Assembly (NCBI RefSeq): GCF_024623725.1
Contig: NZ_JANKHG010000017.1
Location: forward strand, 287,265 to 351,264
Origin: Limnobacter parvus
GTDB taxonomy: Bacteria; Pseudomonadota; Gammaproteobacteria; Burkholderiales; Burkholderiaceae_B
Direction: 5' to 3'
Length of the DNA stretch: 64,000 nucleotides
Below the pieces are notes generated by a model. That model saw only the letters and a program-made list of their open reading frames with translations, had not been told where the DNA came from and did not search any database. Shown piece after piece: positions 25,458 to 34,445 of the stretch. The stretch's first letter is position 1. Each line of letters starts with the position of its first letter. The translations under genes were made by a program, and so were the position numbers.

Positions 25458-27604
25458 GTCAGCGGCCTTTCCCGCCCCGAGGGCACTTGTGGCCCTCCCA
25501 CTGGACAGTTAAAACCAAACTGGTTGTAACCGCTTGCATTCCTTTGCTGGTGTTGATCCCGGTGGTAGCGATGCTGGTGTGGTCGGCGGGCCAGGCCGCT
25601 TACACCAAGATTTTGATTTCCAAAGTTCGCAGCGACCTGGTACTGGCACAGCAAAAATTTACTGATGCTCAAGACGACAAATCGCAGGCCCTCAAAGCTT
25701 GGTCGGAAAGTGCTTACCTTCGAAATTTGCTGCAACAACGCGGTGGAAAACTAAACAGCAAAGACCTTCAAGCGCAAGCCGAGAAGCTAGGTTTCACTTA
25801 CCTGCGTTTGATCAATCCAACCGGCATGGTGATGAATTCCTACCCGCCCCGCTTGCCGTACATGATGAACCCTGAGTTGCAAAAGTCGGTGAAATTTCGC
25901 GAATCGGGCAGTTATATTGTGCTGCTGTCAAATTCCGAATTGATGGAAATTTCTACCGACCTCGCAACGCGTGCCGTGCAGGCGATTGTTCCTACATCGA
26001 ATGCCAGTCCAACGCCAAAAAGTTCCGAGGACCGTGGTTTGGTGGTGCAAGTTCTTCAGCCTGTATTCAACAATGGAAACATGCTGGGTTACCTGGAAGG
26101 AGGCATTCTGTTGAATGGCAACCTGGGTATTGTTGACGACATTAACAATTTGATTTACTCACCCAACACTTTGCTGGAAGGATCAATAGGAACCACGACC
26201 ATTTTTCTGGAAGATGTACGCGTGGCAACCACGGTTCGAAGCAATGGTGAGTCCCGCGCGCTGGGCACGCGCGTGTCAGACGCTGTGAGCCAAAGTGTGT
26301 TGGGCCGGGGCGAAGTGTGGCTTGAACGCGCGTTCGTGGTCAATGATTGGTATGTTGCGGCTTACGCGCCCTTGCTAAGCCCGGAGGGCGCCCGAATCGG
26401 CATGTTTTATGTCGGATTTCTGGAGGCACCTTACGCCAGCATTAAAACCCAGTTGTTGATTCTGTTTCTATTGGCGGTGGGCGCAGCCATGGTGCTGGGC
26501 GCCATGATGGTGATCCGTTTGACGTCGGGTATTTTTTACCCGTTGCGTCGAATGAACTACATCATGAGTCTGCAAGAGCATGGCGACAGCGCGGCCCGTG
26601 TAGGTGACCTTCGTCGCGACGATGAATTCGCTGATTTGGCCAATCACTTTGATGTGCTGCTCGATCAGTTGGACGCGCGCCGAAGCGAGTTGCTTGGTTT
26701 GAATGAACAACTTGATGAACGGGTTCGTCAACGCACCGCCGACCTACAGGCTGCCAATCAGAAATTGCACCAGGCGGTGGAGCAATTGCTGGCTTCTGAA
26801 AAGTTGGCTGCATTGGGCCAATTAACAGCAGGTATTGCGCATGAGTTCAATAACCCCTTGGCAATTATGATGGGGCATCTGGATTTAATACGGATTACTC
26901 TGGATGATCCGGAGAGCGCAAAAACACTGCGTTTGCTGGATGAGCAGGTTCACCGCATGCGCAACATTGTTCAAAAGCTGTTGCAGTTTTGCCGACCCGA
27001 TGAATACGCCTCGTACACAGAAGAAGTGAATGTCAACGAAGTAATTCAGGACAGTATTTTGTTTGTACGCAATGAAGTGGAGTTGGCACGTGCCCAGCTG
27101 AAATTCGAATTTGCAGCAAAACGTACCGTGCAAATTAGTAGAACAGAATTGCAACAAGTGATGGTTAATTTATTGATTAACGCAAGCCACGCACTTGAGG
27201 GGCCGTTTGAAGCTCAGCGGGCGGTTTTGCAAGAGCCACCGACCATTTTTATTGATACTGCGGATGTGGTGTTGGGTGATGGTCAGCCCGCAGTTCAAAT
27301 CAGGGTGCTGAACAACGGAGAAGCAATTCCGGCGGAACGACTTCAATTGATTTTCAAAATGTTTTACACCAGCAAGCAGGCCGGTCGTGGAACTGGTCTT
27401 GGTTTGCCGGTGTCTCGTATGCTAGTGCAGCGTTATGGCGGCGATCTGTTTGCAAACAGCCCGGTGGTGCCCTCGGCACAGCCGCAATTCGGCGCATGTT
27501 TCGAAATTGTGTTGCGTTGCAGGGCACGCCCATCTGCCGATATTTTGAAAGAAACAGGTCAACAGCTTTTGTTGATTGAAAAGCAACTGTCAGAAGGAAA
27601 TTGA
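25433..27604 (+). CDS. Cache-domain sensor histidine kinase
   Basis: The product is 723 residues. TM1 is at about 27-50, a periplasmic Cache-like sensor follows to about 340 (with LEGGILLNGNLGIVDDINN and WLERAFVVNDWYVAAYAPL), then TM2 (about 343-367), HAMP, a coiled coil, the H-box GQLTAGIAHEFNNPLAIMMG and a HATPase domain with the G-box GRGTGLGLPVS. It partners with the upstream NtrC-type regulator. Its ligand is unknown. The pair lies between thrC and the molybdenum cofactor genes, where I recall related genomes having thrC next to moeA. It ends 1 base before mobB. Confidence 0.9.
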   Translation: MHGVEPRIGQRPFPPRGHLWPSHWTVKTKLVVTACIPLLVLIPVVAMLVWSAGQAAYTKILISKVRSDLVLAQQKFTDAQDDKSQALKAWSESAYLRNLLQQRGGKLNSKDLQAQAEKLGFTYLRLINPTGMVMNSYPPRLPYMMNPELQKSVKFRESGSYIVLLSNSELMEISTDLATRAVQAIVPTSNASPTPKSSEDRGLVVQVLQPVFNNGNMLGYLEGGILLNGNLGIVDDINNLIYSPNTLLEGSIGTTTIFLEDVRVATTVRSNGESRALGTRVSDAVSQSVLGRGEVWLERAFVVNDWYVAAYAPLLSPEGARIGMFYVGFLEAPYASIKTQLLILFLLAVGAAMVLGAMMVIRLTSGIFYPLRRMNYIMSLQEHGDSAARVGDLRRDDEFADLANHFDVLLDQLDARRSELLGLNEQLDERVRQRTADLQAANQKLHQAVEQLLASEKLAALGQLTAGIAHEFNNPLAIMMGHLDLIRITLDDPESAKTLRLLDEQVHRMRNIVQKLLQFCRPDEYASYTEEVNVNEVIQDSILFVRNEVELARAQLKFEFAAKRTVQISRTELQQVMVNLLINASHALEGPFEAQRAVLQEPPTIFIDTADVVLGDGQPAVQIRVLNNGEAIPAERLQLIFKMFYTSKQAGRGTGLGLPVSRMLVQRYGGDLFANSPVVPSAQPQFGACFEIVLRCRARPSADILKETGQQLLLIEKQLSEGN

Positions 27605-27605
27605 A

Positions 27606-28106
27606 GTGCCCAAGGTGTTTGGATTTGCCGGTTTTTCCGGCGTGGGTAAAACCACATTGATAGAGAAGCTGCTTCCGATTTTGATCGGGAAGGGCATTCG
27701 CGTGTCGGTCATCAAGCATGCGCACCACGACTTCGACATCGACATTCCCGGAAAGGATTCTTACCGACATCGCGCCGCAGGTGCCCATGAGGTGTTGATT
27801 ACTGCCAATAAGCGCTGGGTGTTGATGCATGAATTGCGCAATGAAGTCGAGCCAACACTCGAAGAGCAACTGGGCCGATTATCGCCTTGTGATTTGGTGA
27901 TCGTGGAGGGGTTTAAGCGCGTGGAGTTCCCCAAAATCGAGATATGGCGAGAGGCCAATGGCAAGCCAATGTTGTATCCTCAAGACCCTAACATCGTGGC
28001 CGTGGCATGCGATGCCGAAATTGACTGCAAAGGCCTGCCGTTGTTGCCATTGAATCATCCAGTCACCATTGCAGAATTTATTGTGAAACGGTTTTTGAAT
28101 GATTGA
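27606..28106 (+). CDS. mobB: Molybdopterin-guanine dinucleotide biosynthesis protein MobB
   Basis: The product is 166 residues. The P-loop FSGVGKTTLIEKLLP is near the start and VIKHAHHDFDIDIPGKDSYRHRAAG is split over the family signature; IVEGFK follows. MobB is a GTP-binding helper of MobA in making the dinucleotide form of the cofactor. I chose GTG 27606, with AGAAGGAAA upstream; an ATG at 27576 is in frame but inside the kinase gene. It is the first of four Moco genes and overlaps moeA by 8 bases. Confidence 0.93.
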   Translation: MPKVFGFAGFSGVGKTTLIEKLLPILIGKGIRVSVIKHAHHDFDIDIPGKDSYRHRAAGAHEVLITANKRWVLMHELRNEVEPTLEEQLGRLSPCDLVIVEGFKRVEFPKIEIWREANGKPMLYPQDPNIVAVACDAEIDCKGLPLLPLNHPVTIAEFIVKRFLND

Positions 28107-29319
28107 TTTGAATGAACTGCTTGAACAGGTGTGGCCTTTGGCCTCACAAAGATCGAGCCAACCGGAAACTGTGCCCTTGAGGCGAGCACTTGGCCGTGTG
28201 CTTGCTGCAGATGTATCGTCGGCGATTGATGTCCCCCAGCACGACAACAGCGGGATGGACGGCTATGCAGTGTGCGTGGCTGACTGTCAGCTTGCAACGC
28301 AGTTCGAAGTGTCGCAGCGCGTGCCGGCGGGTTCATCGCCAAGCCCGTTAAAGCCCGGCACCGTGGCCCGAATTTTTACAGGCGCGCCAATTCCACCCGG
28401 CGCGGATGCCGTAGTGATGCAGGAAGATGTCGTGGTGAATGAAGATGGCTCAGTCGCGTTTGCAGTATTGCCTAAGCAGGGCCAATGGATACGCAGTGCG
28501 GGAGAAGACATTTCAAGAGGGCAGGTCCTTCTGCAGCAGGGTACAAGGTTGGGTGCGATTCACATTGGTCTGCTTGCCTCAATTGGCGTACCGCAAGTCA
28601 ATGTGTTTAAGCGCCTGAAGGTGGGGGTAATGGCCACTGGCAGCGAATTGCAAAGCCCGGGGCAACCTTTGCAAGCAGGGCAAATTTACAATTCCAACGA
28701 ATTCGTTTGGTGTGGGTTGTTGGAAAGTATGCACATTGATGTGCAGTCGGTCGGTGTGGTGCCAGACAATTTCGAGGCCACTTGTGCTGCGCTGGAATCG
28801 CTGGCTGATTGCGATGCCGTGGTCAGTTCCGGCGGTGTGTCAGTGGGTGAAGAGGATCATGTGAAGCCTGCGATTGAAGAAGTGGGTGAATTGCGTTCGT
28901 GGAAAGTGGCCATGAAGCCAGGCAAACCGATTGCATTTGGTCACATCAATCGCCAAGGCGGCGGGCACAGCTGGTTTTTTGGATTACCTGGCAACCCGGT
29001 CTCAAGCGCAGTGGCATTTAAACTGATTGTGAAGCCCTTTTTGAATCTGCTTGAAGGGCAATCGTTGCATCAAGTGGACTGGCGTCATCGCACGCGCAAG
29101 GTCCAAGCTGCTTTTGACTGGCAAAAGCCCGATTCGCGCCGCGAGGAGTTTTTGCGCGTGGATGTACAATCTGGCAAAGCGACCCTGTTCGCGAACCAAA
29201 GTTCTGGTGTGTTGACTTCGCTTGCGCAATCCACCGGCTTGGTTCGCTTGGCCAAGGGTCAGCAGGTGAATATTGGTGATTGGGTTGATTATGTGTCGTA
29301 TCAGGATTTAATGAAATGA
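28099..29319 (+). CDS. moeA: Molybdopterin molybdenumtransferase MoeA
   Basis: The product is 406 residues. MoeA signatures are present: DNSGMDGYAV, GAPIPPGADAVVMQED, RSAGEDISRGQ, VGVMATGSEL, SSGGVSVGEEDHVK and FGLPGNPVSSAVAF. It inserts molybdate into adenylylated molybdopterin. It overlaps mobB by 8 bases and moaD by 4, so the Moco genes form one translationally coupled operon. Confidence 0.96.
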   Translation: MIDLNELLEQVWPLASQRSSQPETVPLRRALGRVLAADVSSAIDVPQHDNSGMDGYAVCVADCQLATQFEVSQRVPAGSSPSPLKPGTVARIFTGAPIPPGADAVVMQEDVVVNEDGSVAFAVLPKQGQWIRSAGEDISRGQVLLQQGTRLGAIHIGLLASIGVPQVNVFKRLKVGVMATGSELQSPGQPLQAGQIYNSNEFVWCGLLESMHIDVQSVGVVPDNFEATCAALESLADCDAVVSSGGVSVGEEDHVKPAIEEVGELRSWKVAMKPGKPIAFGHINRQGGGHSWFFGLPGNPVSSAVAFKLIVKPFLNLLEGQSLHQVDWRHRTRKVQAAFDWQKPDSRREEFLRVDVQSGKATLFANQSSGVLTSLAQSTGLVRLAKGQQVNIGDWVDYVSYQDLMK

Positions 29320-29573
29320 AAGTCAAGGTTCGTTTTTTCGCTAGTTTGAAAGAACAGTTCGGGCAAGACAGCCTGGAAGTAAGCACTGTTTTCGAGCCAG
29401 CAACTGTAGCGGGTTTGCGAGCCCATTTGTGTGCCGAGCACCCTGCGTTTGCAAAGGCGATTGCAGAAATAGGGCGCTTGCGGGCAGCGGTGAATCAGGA
29501 CATGGCCGATGACGACACCCCGGTCGCAGACCACGCCGAGGTTGCGTTTTTTCCTCCTGTGACAGGGGGCTGA
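29316..29573 (+). CDS. moaD: Molybdopterin synthase sulfur carrier subunit MoaD
   Basis: The product is 85 residues. It has a ubiquitin-like fold with a C-terminal Gly-Gly (FFPPVTGG), which is thiocarboxylated to carry sulfur. KVRFFASLKEQFG at the start is typical. It overlaps moeA by ATGA and abuts moaE with TGAATG. Confidence 0.95.
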   Translation: MKVKVRFFASLKEQFGQDSLEVSTVFEPATVAGLRAHLCAEHPAFAKAIAEIGRLRAAVNQDMADDDTPVADHAEVAFFPPVTGG

Positions 29574-30041
29574 ATGAAGCGCTCCAAAGTACTGGTTCAG
29601 GAATCTGATTTCGATGTTGGCGCAGAAATTCAATGGCTGCGGCGAGGCTTGCCTGAAATTGGTGCAGTTGCTACCTTTGTTGGCACGGTGCGTGACATCA
29701 ATGAGAACAGCACAGTGCGCGCAATGACCCTGGAACATTACCCTGGCATGACGGAAAAAGCGCTTGAGAATATTCTGAAGGTGGCTGATGAAAGGTTCGA
29801 AGTTACTTCGGCCATGATCATTCACCGGGTTGGCCCCCTGTACCCCGAAGACCAAATTGTGTTTGCTGCCGCCACCAGTGAACACCGACAACAGGCTTTT
29901 TTGGCTTGCGAATTTATCATGGATTACCTTAAAACCGAGGCACCTTTCTGGAAAAAGGAAGACACACCCGAGGGCGCACGTTGGGTTTCAGCCCGCGACA
30001 GTGACGACTCTGCAAAAGAGCGTTGGGAGCAAGCCGAGTGA
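29574..30041 (+). CDS. moaE: Molybdopterin synthase catalytic subunit MoaE
   Basis: The product is 155 residues. It has VATFVGTVRDIN, AMTLEHYPGMTEKAL, IHRVGPL, and EAPFWKKE, where the active-site lysine lies. It forms the heterotetramer with MoaD that converts precursor Z to molybdopterin. Its ATG follows the moaD stop without a gap. Confidence 0.96.
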   Translation: MKRSKVLVQESDFDVGAEIQWLRRGLPEIGAVATFVGTVRDINENSTVRAMTLEHYPGMTEKALENILKVADERFEVTSAMIIHRVGPLYPEDQIVFAAATSEHRQQAFLACEFIMDYLKTEAPFWKKEDTPEGARWVSARDSDDSAKERWEQAE

Positions 30042-30421
30042 ACGTAATGAATGCCTTTGCGGTTTTTGTGGGCGCAGGCCTGGGGGGTGTGGGTCGTTAT
30101 GGTTTGGGCCTTGCACTGGCGCAGCCCGGTTGGATGCCTTTTGCTGTGGGCACTTTGGCGGCGAATGTCATTGGTGGTTTTCTGGCTGGTGCGTTGTTCG
30201 CAGCCCTTGGCCCTGTGTGGCTGAAGGCCAACCCTGTGGGTCTGTTTTTAATGACCGGGGTTCTGGGTGGGTTGACTACTTTTTCAGCCTTCACAGCAGA
30301 AGGTGCAAACCTATTATTGGACAAGCCGTTGCTGGCTTTGGGCCACGCTGTGATACATGTTGCCGGGTGTTTGGCTGCATTTTTTATCGCAGGCAAATTG
30401 TTTGGCTTGTTTGCTCAGTAA
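30038..30421 (+). CDS. crcB: Fluoride channel FluC/CrcB
   Basis: The product is 127 residues with four transmembrane segments. The Fluc signatures are GGVGRYGLG, NVIGGFLAGALF and the pore motif GGLTTFSAF. The dual-topology dimer exports fluoride. I chose GTG 30038, with GGGAG upstream and a 4-base overlap with moaE; ATG 30047 is possible too. No fluoride riboswitch is expected here, because it is inside an operon. Confidence 0.93.
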   Translation: MNVMNAFAVFVGAGLGGVGRYGLGLALAQPGWMPFAVGTLAANVIGGFLAGALFAALGPVWLKANPVGLFLMTGVLGGLTTFSAFTAEGANLLLDKPLLALGHAVIHVAGCLAAFFIAGKLFGLFAQ

Positions 30422-30436
30422 ACACTGAAAACGCGT

Positions 30437-30901
30437 TCAATGCTGCTCCCAGGGTAGCCCGTGGAAACGCCAGCCGTTAACGCTGGAGCGTTGGTGGTTG
30501 TCGTTTTTGTCGCCTTCAAAACCTTCCAGCACATTGATTGCAGACTCGAACCCGTGTTTGGCGGCCAGCGTTGCTGCATGGTGTGACCTCGCACCGCTGC
30601 GGCAAATAAACAGCACAGGCTGGTGTGTTTCCACGCGTGCCGCAATTTGCGCGATGAAGTCTGAATTGCGAATTCCATCGGGGTAATTGTTCCATTCCAC
30701 ATGGAAGGATCGGTCTTCTGAAAAACTCACTTGTCCCACCCAATCCAGTTCGGCGTCAGTGCGCACATCCACCAGTACCGCGTTTTCATCGGAATTCAGC
30801 AAGGCCCAAGCCTCGTTCGGCGATAGTGCGCCAAGGTAGCTCAAGCCTTTTTCGGCTGCACGTTGTTTTGCCAATTCCAGAAGGTTCAGTGTTGTACTCA
30901 T
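30437..30901 (-). CDS. Rhodanese-domain protein
   Basis: The product is 154 residues from ATG 30901. A single rhodanese domain shows AVLVDVRTDAELDWVG and the active-site loop ICRSGARSHHAA with its cysteine, then GFESAINVLEGFEGDKN. Such proteins transfer sulfane sulfur or act as sulfurtransferases in other ways. An in-frame ATG at 30982 gives a longer version without conserved sequence. It is convergent with crcB (15 bases) and divergent from glnA. Confidence 0.9.
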   Translation of the reverse strand: MSTTLNLLELAKQRAAEKGLSYLGALSPNEAWALLNSDENAVLVDVRTDAELDWVGQVSFSEDRSFHVEWNNYPDGIRNSDFIAQIAARVETHQPVLFICRSGARSHHAATLAAKHGFESAINVLEGFEGDKNDNHQRSSVNGWRFHGLPWEQH

Positions 30902-30977
30902 AAAGATTTTGTGGGGTTGATTTTTTTGATGAGCATATTGTAATACAAGCATGTGATTGCCTAGCAAAATACCAGCA

Positions 30978-31014
30978 TGCACTTAAATGGTGCGTTACGC
31001 ACCATAATTGGGCG
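30978..31014 (+). promoter_or_regulatory. Two NtrC-like binding sites upstream of glnA
   Basis: Site 1 reads TGCACTTAAATGGTGCG (30978-30994), a near match to the NtrC dyad TGCAC-N6-GTGCA. Site 2 reads CGCACCATAATTGGGCG (30998-31014), weaker. They lie 64-100 bases upstream of a sigma-54-type promoter, the usual enhancer distance. Confidence 0.65.
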
Positions 31015-31077
31015 AGTACCGATTGTGGGTGATGTCGTGGTGGGTCTGAAAGCCCCAGTTTCACGTGAGCGGACCGC

Positions 31078-31092
31078 TGGTATGGTCTTTGC
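31078..31092 (+). promoter_or_regulatory. Sigma-54 promoter of glnA
   Basis: TGGTATGGTCTTTGC matches the -24/-12 consensus, with GG (31079-31080) and GC (31091-31092) exactly 10 bases apart. Transcription would start near 31104, 130 bases before the ATG. With the NtrC-like sites it makes a classical nitrogen-control region. Confidence 0.7.
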
Positions 31093-31109
31093 TTTTGTTC
31101 CCCAAGTCG

Positions 31110-31138
31110 TTGAGTGAATTCGTGCTAAGCGTCATATA
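31110..31138 (+). promoter_or_regulatory. Possible sigma-70 promoter of glnA
   Basis: TTGAGT (31110-31115) and CATATA (31133-31138) are 17 bases apart. It could supply basal transcription next to the sigma-54 promoter. The match is moderate. The rest of 30,902-31,235 shows nothing else I can name. Confidence 0.35.
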
Positions 31139-31235
31139 TAGCTATACCGAACGTGCTATTGTTTCGCATAAATCAAAGAGTTCAACTCAAAATTTTTTTA
31201 GATCAATACCCACCTCACGTACCAGGAGATTTTTA

Positions 31236-32648
31236 ATGGCGACCGCCCAAGACGTAATGAAGATGGTTGCGGAAAACGAAGTCAAGTTCGTTGACTTCCG
31301 CTTCACCGACACCAAAGGCAAAGAGCAGCACGTGTCCGTGCCAGTAAAAATGTTTGATGACGACAAATTCGAGTCAGGTCACGCATTTGATGGCTCTTCA
31401 ATCGCTGGCTGGAAAGGCATTGAAGCTTCCGACATGCTGTTGATGCCCGATCCCGACACTGCTCGCATGGACCCGTTCCGTGAAGAGCCAACCCTGATTT
31501 TGACTTGCGATGTGATCGAACCAACTGATGGCAAAGGTTACGACCGCGATCCACGTTCCATCGCTCGTCGCGCTGAAGCGTATTTGAAGTCATCTGGCTT
31601 GGGCGATACAGCTTACTTCGGCCCAGAACCCGAATTTTTCATTTTCGACAGCATCACCTGGGGTGATGAAATGTCTGGTTGTTTCTTCAAGATCAAGTCT
31701 GAAGAAGCTTCTTGGTCTACTGGCATTGATTACGAGCACGGTAACCTGGGCCACCGCCCAACAGTAAAGGGCGGTTACTTCCCAGTATCCCCAACTGATT
31801 CATTCCAGGACATCCGTTCCGAGATGTGTCTGTTGCTGGAACAGCAGGGCGTGCCAGTCGAAGTGCACCACCACGAAGTGGCTGGCGCTGGTCAAAACGA
31901 AATCGGTACCATGTTCTCCACGCTGACCAAGCGCGCTGACTGGACCCAGATTTTGAAGTACACCGTGTGGAACGTGGCTGCCAGCTATGGCAAAACCGCC
32001 ACATTCATGCCCAAGCCAATGTGGGGCGACAACGGTTCAGGCATGCACGTACACCAGTCTGTCTGGAAAGATGGCGTGAACCTGTTTGCGGGTAACGGCT
32101 ACGCCGGTTTGTCCGATTTCGCCTTGTACTACATCGGCGGCATCATCAAGCATGCACGTGCCTTGAACGCGATTACGAACCCTTCTACCAACTCCTACAA
32201 GCGTCTGGTACCTGGTTACGAAGCACCGGTGAAGCTGGCTTACTCTGCCAAGAACCGTTCAGCTTCAATTCGTATTCCACATGTGGCAAACCCCAAGGGT
32301 CGCCGCATTGAAGCGCGTTTCCCGGACCCTATGGCCAACCCCTACCTGGCATTTTCTGCCTTGTTGATGGCTGGTCTGGACGGTGTCCAGAACAAGATTC
32401 ACCCAGGCGAAGCTGCTACCAAGAACCTGTACGACTTACCTCCAGAAGAGGACGCATTGGTACCAACCGTGTGTCATAGCCTGGAGCAAGCTCTTGAAGC
32501 CCTGGAAGCCGACAACGAGTTCTTGACTCGTGGCGGCGTGTTCAGCAAGGAAATGATCGATGCGTACATTGCATTGAAGATGGAAGAAGTTCAGCGCATG
32601 CGCATGACACCGCACCCCATCGAATACGACATGTACTACGGCCTCTAA
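31236..32648 (+). CDS. glnA: Glutamine synthetase, type I
   Basis: The product is 470 residues, the standard GSI-beta length. It has [16 protein letters not shown], the beta-grasp [29 protein letters not shown] for the active-site glutamate, and NLYDLPPEE with the regulatory tyrosine that is adenylylated by GlnE. ATG 31236 has AGGAGAT upstream; the open frame to 31065 covers the promoter. The control region holds NtrC-like and sigma-54 signals, and ntrB and ntrC follow downstream after a terminator. Confidence 0.98.
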   Translation: MATAQDVMKMVAENEVKFVDFRFTDTKGKEQHVSVPVKMFDDDKFESGHAFDGSSIAGWKGIEASDMLLMPDPDTARMDPFREEPTLILTCDVIEPTDGKGYDRDPRSIARRAEAYLKSSGLGDTAYFGPEPEFFIFDSITWGDEMSGCFFKIKSEEASWSTGIDYEHGNLGHRPTVKGGYFPVSPTDSFQDIRSEMCLLLEQQGVPVEVHHHEVAGAGQNEIGTMFSTLTKRADWTQILKYTVWNVAASYGKTATFMPKPMWGDNGSGMHVHQSVWKDGVNLFAGNGYAGLSDFALYYIGGIIKHARALNAITNPSTNSYKRLVPGYEAPVKLAYSAKNRSASIRIPHVANPKGRRIEARFPDPMANPYLAFSALLMAGLDGVQNKIHPGEAATKNLYDLPPEEDALVPTVCHSLEQALEALEADNEFLTRGGVFSKEMIDAYIALKMEEVQRMRMTPHPIEYDMYYGL

Positions 32649-32672
32649 TCAGACCTTGGTATTCAGTTGATC

Positions 32673-32700
32673 AAAAATGGCCCTGCAAAGGGCCATTTTT
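32673..32700 (+). terminator. Terminator of glnA
   Basis: AAAAATGGCCCT and AGGGCCATTTTT pair perfectly around GCAA. It lies 24 bases after the glnA stop and separates glnA from the ntrBC genes. Confidence 0.88.
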
Positions 32701-32822
32701 GCTTTGAGGCTTTTGTAAAGATCCTCACCCGTCTGGTATCAGCACTCGCCTTCCAAGGGGAGGGGTGGCGTGGAATGATCGGTTATCATGAAAATTGTCC
32801 TTAAATTTTCCGAGATGTAATC

Positions 32823-33338
32823 ATGGTGAAGCAACCGGCCGTTCAGCATTTTTTGGTTTTGATCGCGTTTGGTGTATTGGCTCTGCCGAACGTGCAGGCC
32901 AAGGGTTCTGAAATGTTTGTGTGCACAGGTAGCGACGGTGTTAGAACCTATCAAAATTCCGATGGTGGTGCCGGTTGCGTGCCTTTGAACCTCAATCCAA
33001 TCACGGTAGTACCCGCGCCAAAATCAAGCGTACCGAAATCGGGATCATTCAATTCTGGTCGAAACACTGATTCCGGAACTGCCTACGACCGCCGAACTGC
33101 CAGTGACTTCAATGCAAAAGACGACCGCATGAAAATTTTGCAAGAAGAGTTGCGAATAGAGGAAAGCAAACTGAAGTCATTGCAAGATGAATACAAGAAC
33201 GGTCAGCCAGATCGACTTGGCGAAGAGCGCAACTACCAGAAGTACCTGGACCGGGTTGCCCGCCTTGAGCAAGAGATCATGGTGACCAATGACAACATTG
33301 AAATACTAAAAACAGAATTGATCCGATTGTCGAAATGA
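32823..33338 (+). CDS. DUF4124-like secreted coiled-coil protein
   Basis: The product is 171 residues. A signal peptide covers about residues 1-26 (cleavage near VQAKG). MFVCTGSDGVRTYQNSDGG resembles the DUF4124 N-terminal region, with two cysteines. A Ser/Pro linker leads to a coiled coil (about 98-170). It is predicted periplasmic. It precedes ntrB by 7 bases, so the two may be cotranscribed; I recall such a gene near ntrB in other Betaproteobacteria. Its role is unknown. Confidence 0.8.
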   Translation: MVKQPAVQHFLVLIAFGVLALPNVQAKGSEMFVCTGSDGVRTYQNSDGGAGCVPLNLNPITVVPAPKSSVPKSGSFNSGRNTDSGTAYDRRTASDFNAKDDRMKILQEELRIEESKLKSLQDEYKNGQPDRLGEERNYQKYLDRVARLEQEIMVTNDNIEILKTELIRLSK

Positions 33339-33345
33339 GGGCAAA

Positions 33346-34422
33346 TTGAACAAAGAACGGTTTCAAGGTTTGGAGTTGCTGGCCACAGCAGTGGTGGTAA
33401 GCAATCCCGATGGTGTGGTGTTGTACGCCAATTTGTCAGCGGAAACATTGCTTGAAGTTTCAAGGCGTAGTTTAGACGGGCAGGCACTGGCCGCTCTTTT
33501 TGTTGAAGCAACTGCCTTTCGCGAGTTTCTCAGGAAGTCGCAACTTGACCCATTTGGTGTAAAGCGCCAGGTGTTTGAGTTGATCCGGCCCAGCGGCACG
33601 GCTGAACATGTTCATGTCACACTTTCCTGCCCGGATGGTGCCCACGGCGCCACAATCATGGAATTGCGAGAAATCGAACAGCAGTTGAAAGTGGACCGTG
33701 AAGCCCGCATGATGGATCAGTCTTTGGCCAACAAGGAATTGATTCGCAACCTGGCGCATGAAATCAAAAACCCCTTGGGTGGGATACGCGGCGCGGCGCA
33801 GTTGCTTGAAGTGGAGCTGCCCTCGCCGGAATTAAAGGAATACACCCAGGTGGTGATCAAGGAGTCGGATCGCTTGCAAACCTTGGTGGATCGCTTGCTG
33901 GCCCCCCACAGAAAGCCCCACATTGTGTCAATGATGAACATTCACGAGGTCTGCGAGCGTGTGCGGTCAGTTATTTTGGCTGAGCACCCCAAGGGCCTAA
34001 AGTTTATTCGCGACTACGACACATCCATCCCTGAATTTCTGGGCGATCTTGAGCAGCTTATTCAAGCGATCCTGAACATAGTGCGCAATGCTGCACAAGC
34101 TTTGGCACCTAAAATTGCTGACGGCACCGCACAAATAACGCTATGCACCAGAGTGGTGCGTAGAGTAACCTTAAACCGCAAGCAACACAGGCTGGCATTA
34201 GACTTGCAAGTGATAGACAACGGTCCCGGCATACCTGAAGAAATCATGGAAAGAATTTTTTTCCCGCTGGTTTCAGGGCGCGAGGGGGGCAGTGGTTTGG
34301 GCTTAACTCTGGCTCAAACATTCGTGCAACAACACGAGGGCATTATTGAATGCAGCTCCACACCGGGAAAAACACTTTTCAAAGTCACATTGCCGCTGCA
34401 GTTTGATCACGCTACCAGCTGA
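33346..34422 (+). CDS. ntrB: Nitrogen regulation sensor kinase NtrB (GlnL)
   Basis: The product is 358 residues and soluble. It has an N-terminal PAS domain (LLATAVVVSNPDGVVLYANLSAE), the H-box LIRNLAHEIKNPLGGIRGAAQLL with the phosphorylated His, RNAAQAL in the N-box and the G-box GREGGSGLGLTLAQTF. It phosphorylates NtrC under nitrogen limitation, controlled by PII. The start is TTG 33346, with GAGGG close upstream; no alternative ATG fits. It is followed by ntrC after 23 bases. Confidence 0.95.
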   Translation: MNKERFQGLELLATAVVVSNPDGVVLYANLSAETLLEVSRRSLDGQALAALFVEATAFREFLRKSQLDPFGVKRQVFELIRPSGTAEHVHVTLSCPDGAHGATIMELREIEQQLKVDREARMMDQSLANKELIRNLAHEIKNPLGGIRGAAQLLEVELPSPELKEYTQVVIKESDRLQTLVDRLLAPHRKPHIVSMMNIHEVCERVRSVILAEHPKGLKFIRDYDTSIPEFLGDLEQLIQAILNIVRNAAQALAPKIADGTAQITLCTRVVRRVTLNRKQHRLALDLQVIDNGPGIPEEIMERIFFPLVSGREGGSGLGLTLAQTFVQQHEGIIECSSTPGKTLFKVTLPLQFDHATS

Positions 34423-34445
34423 GCGGTTTTAAGGAACCACAATTA

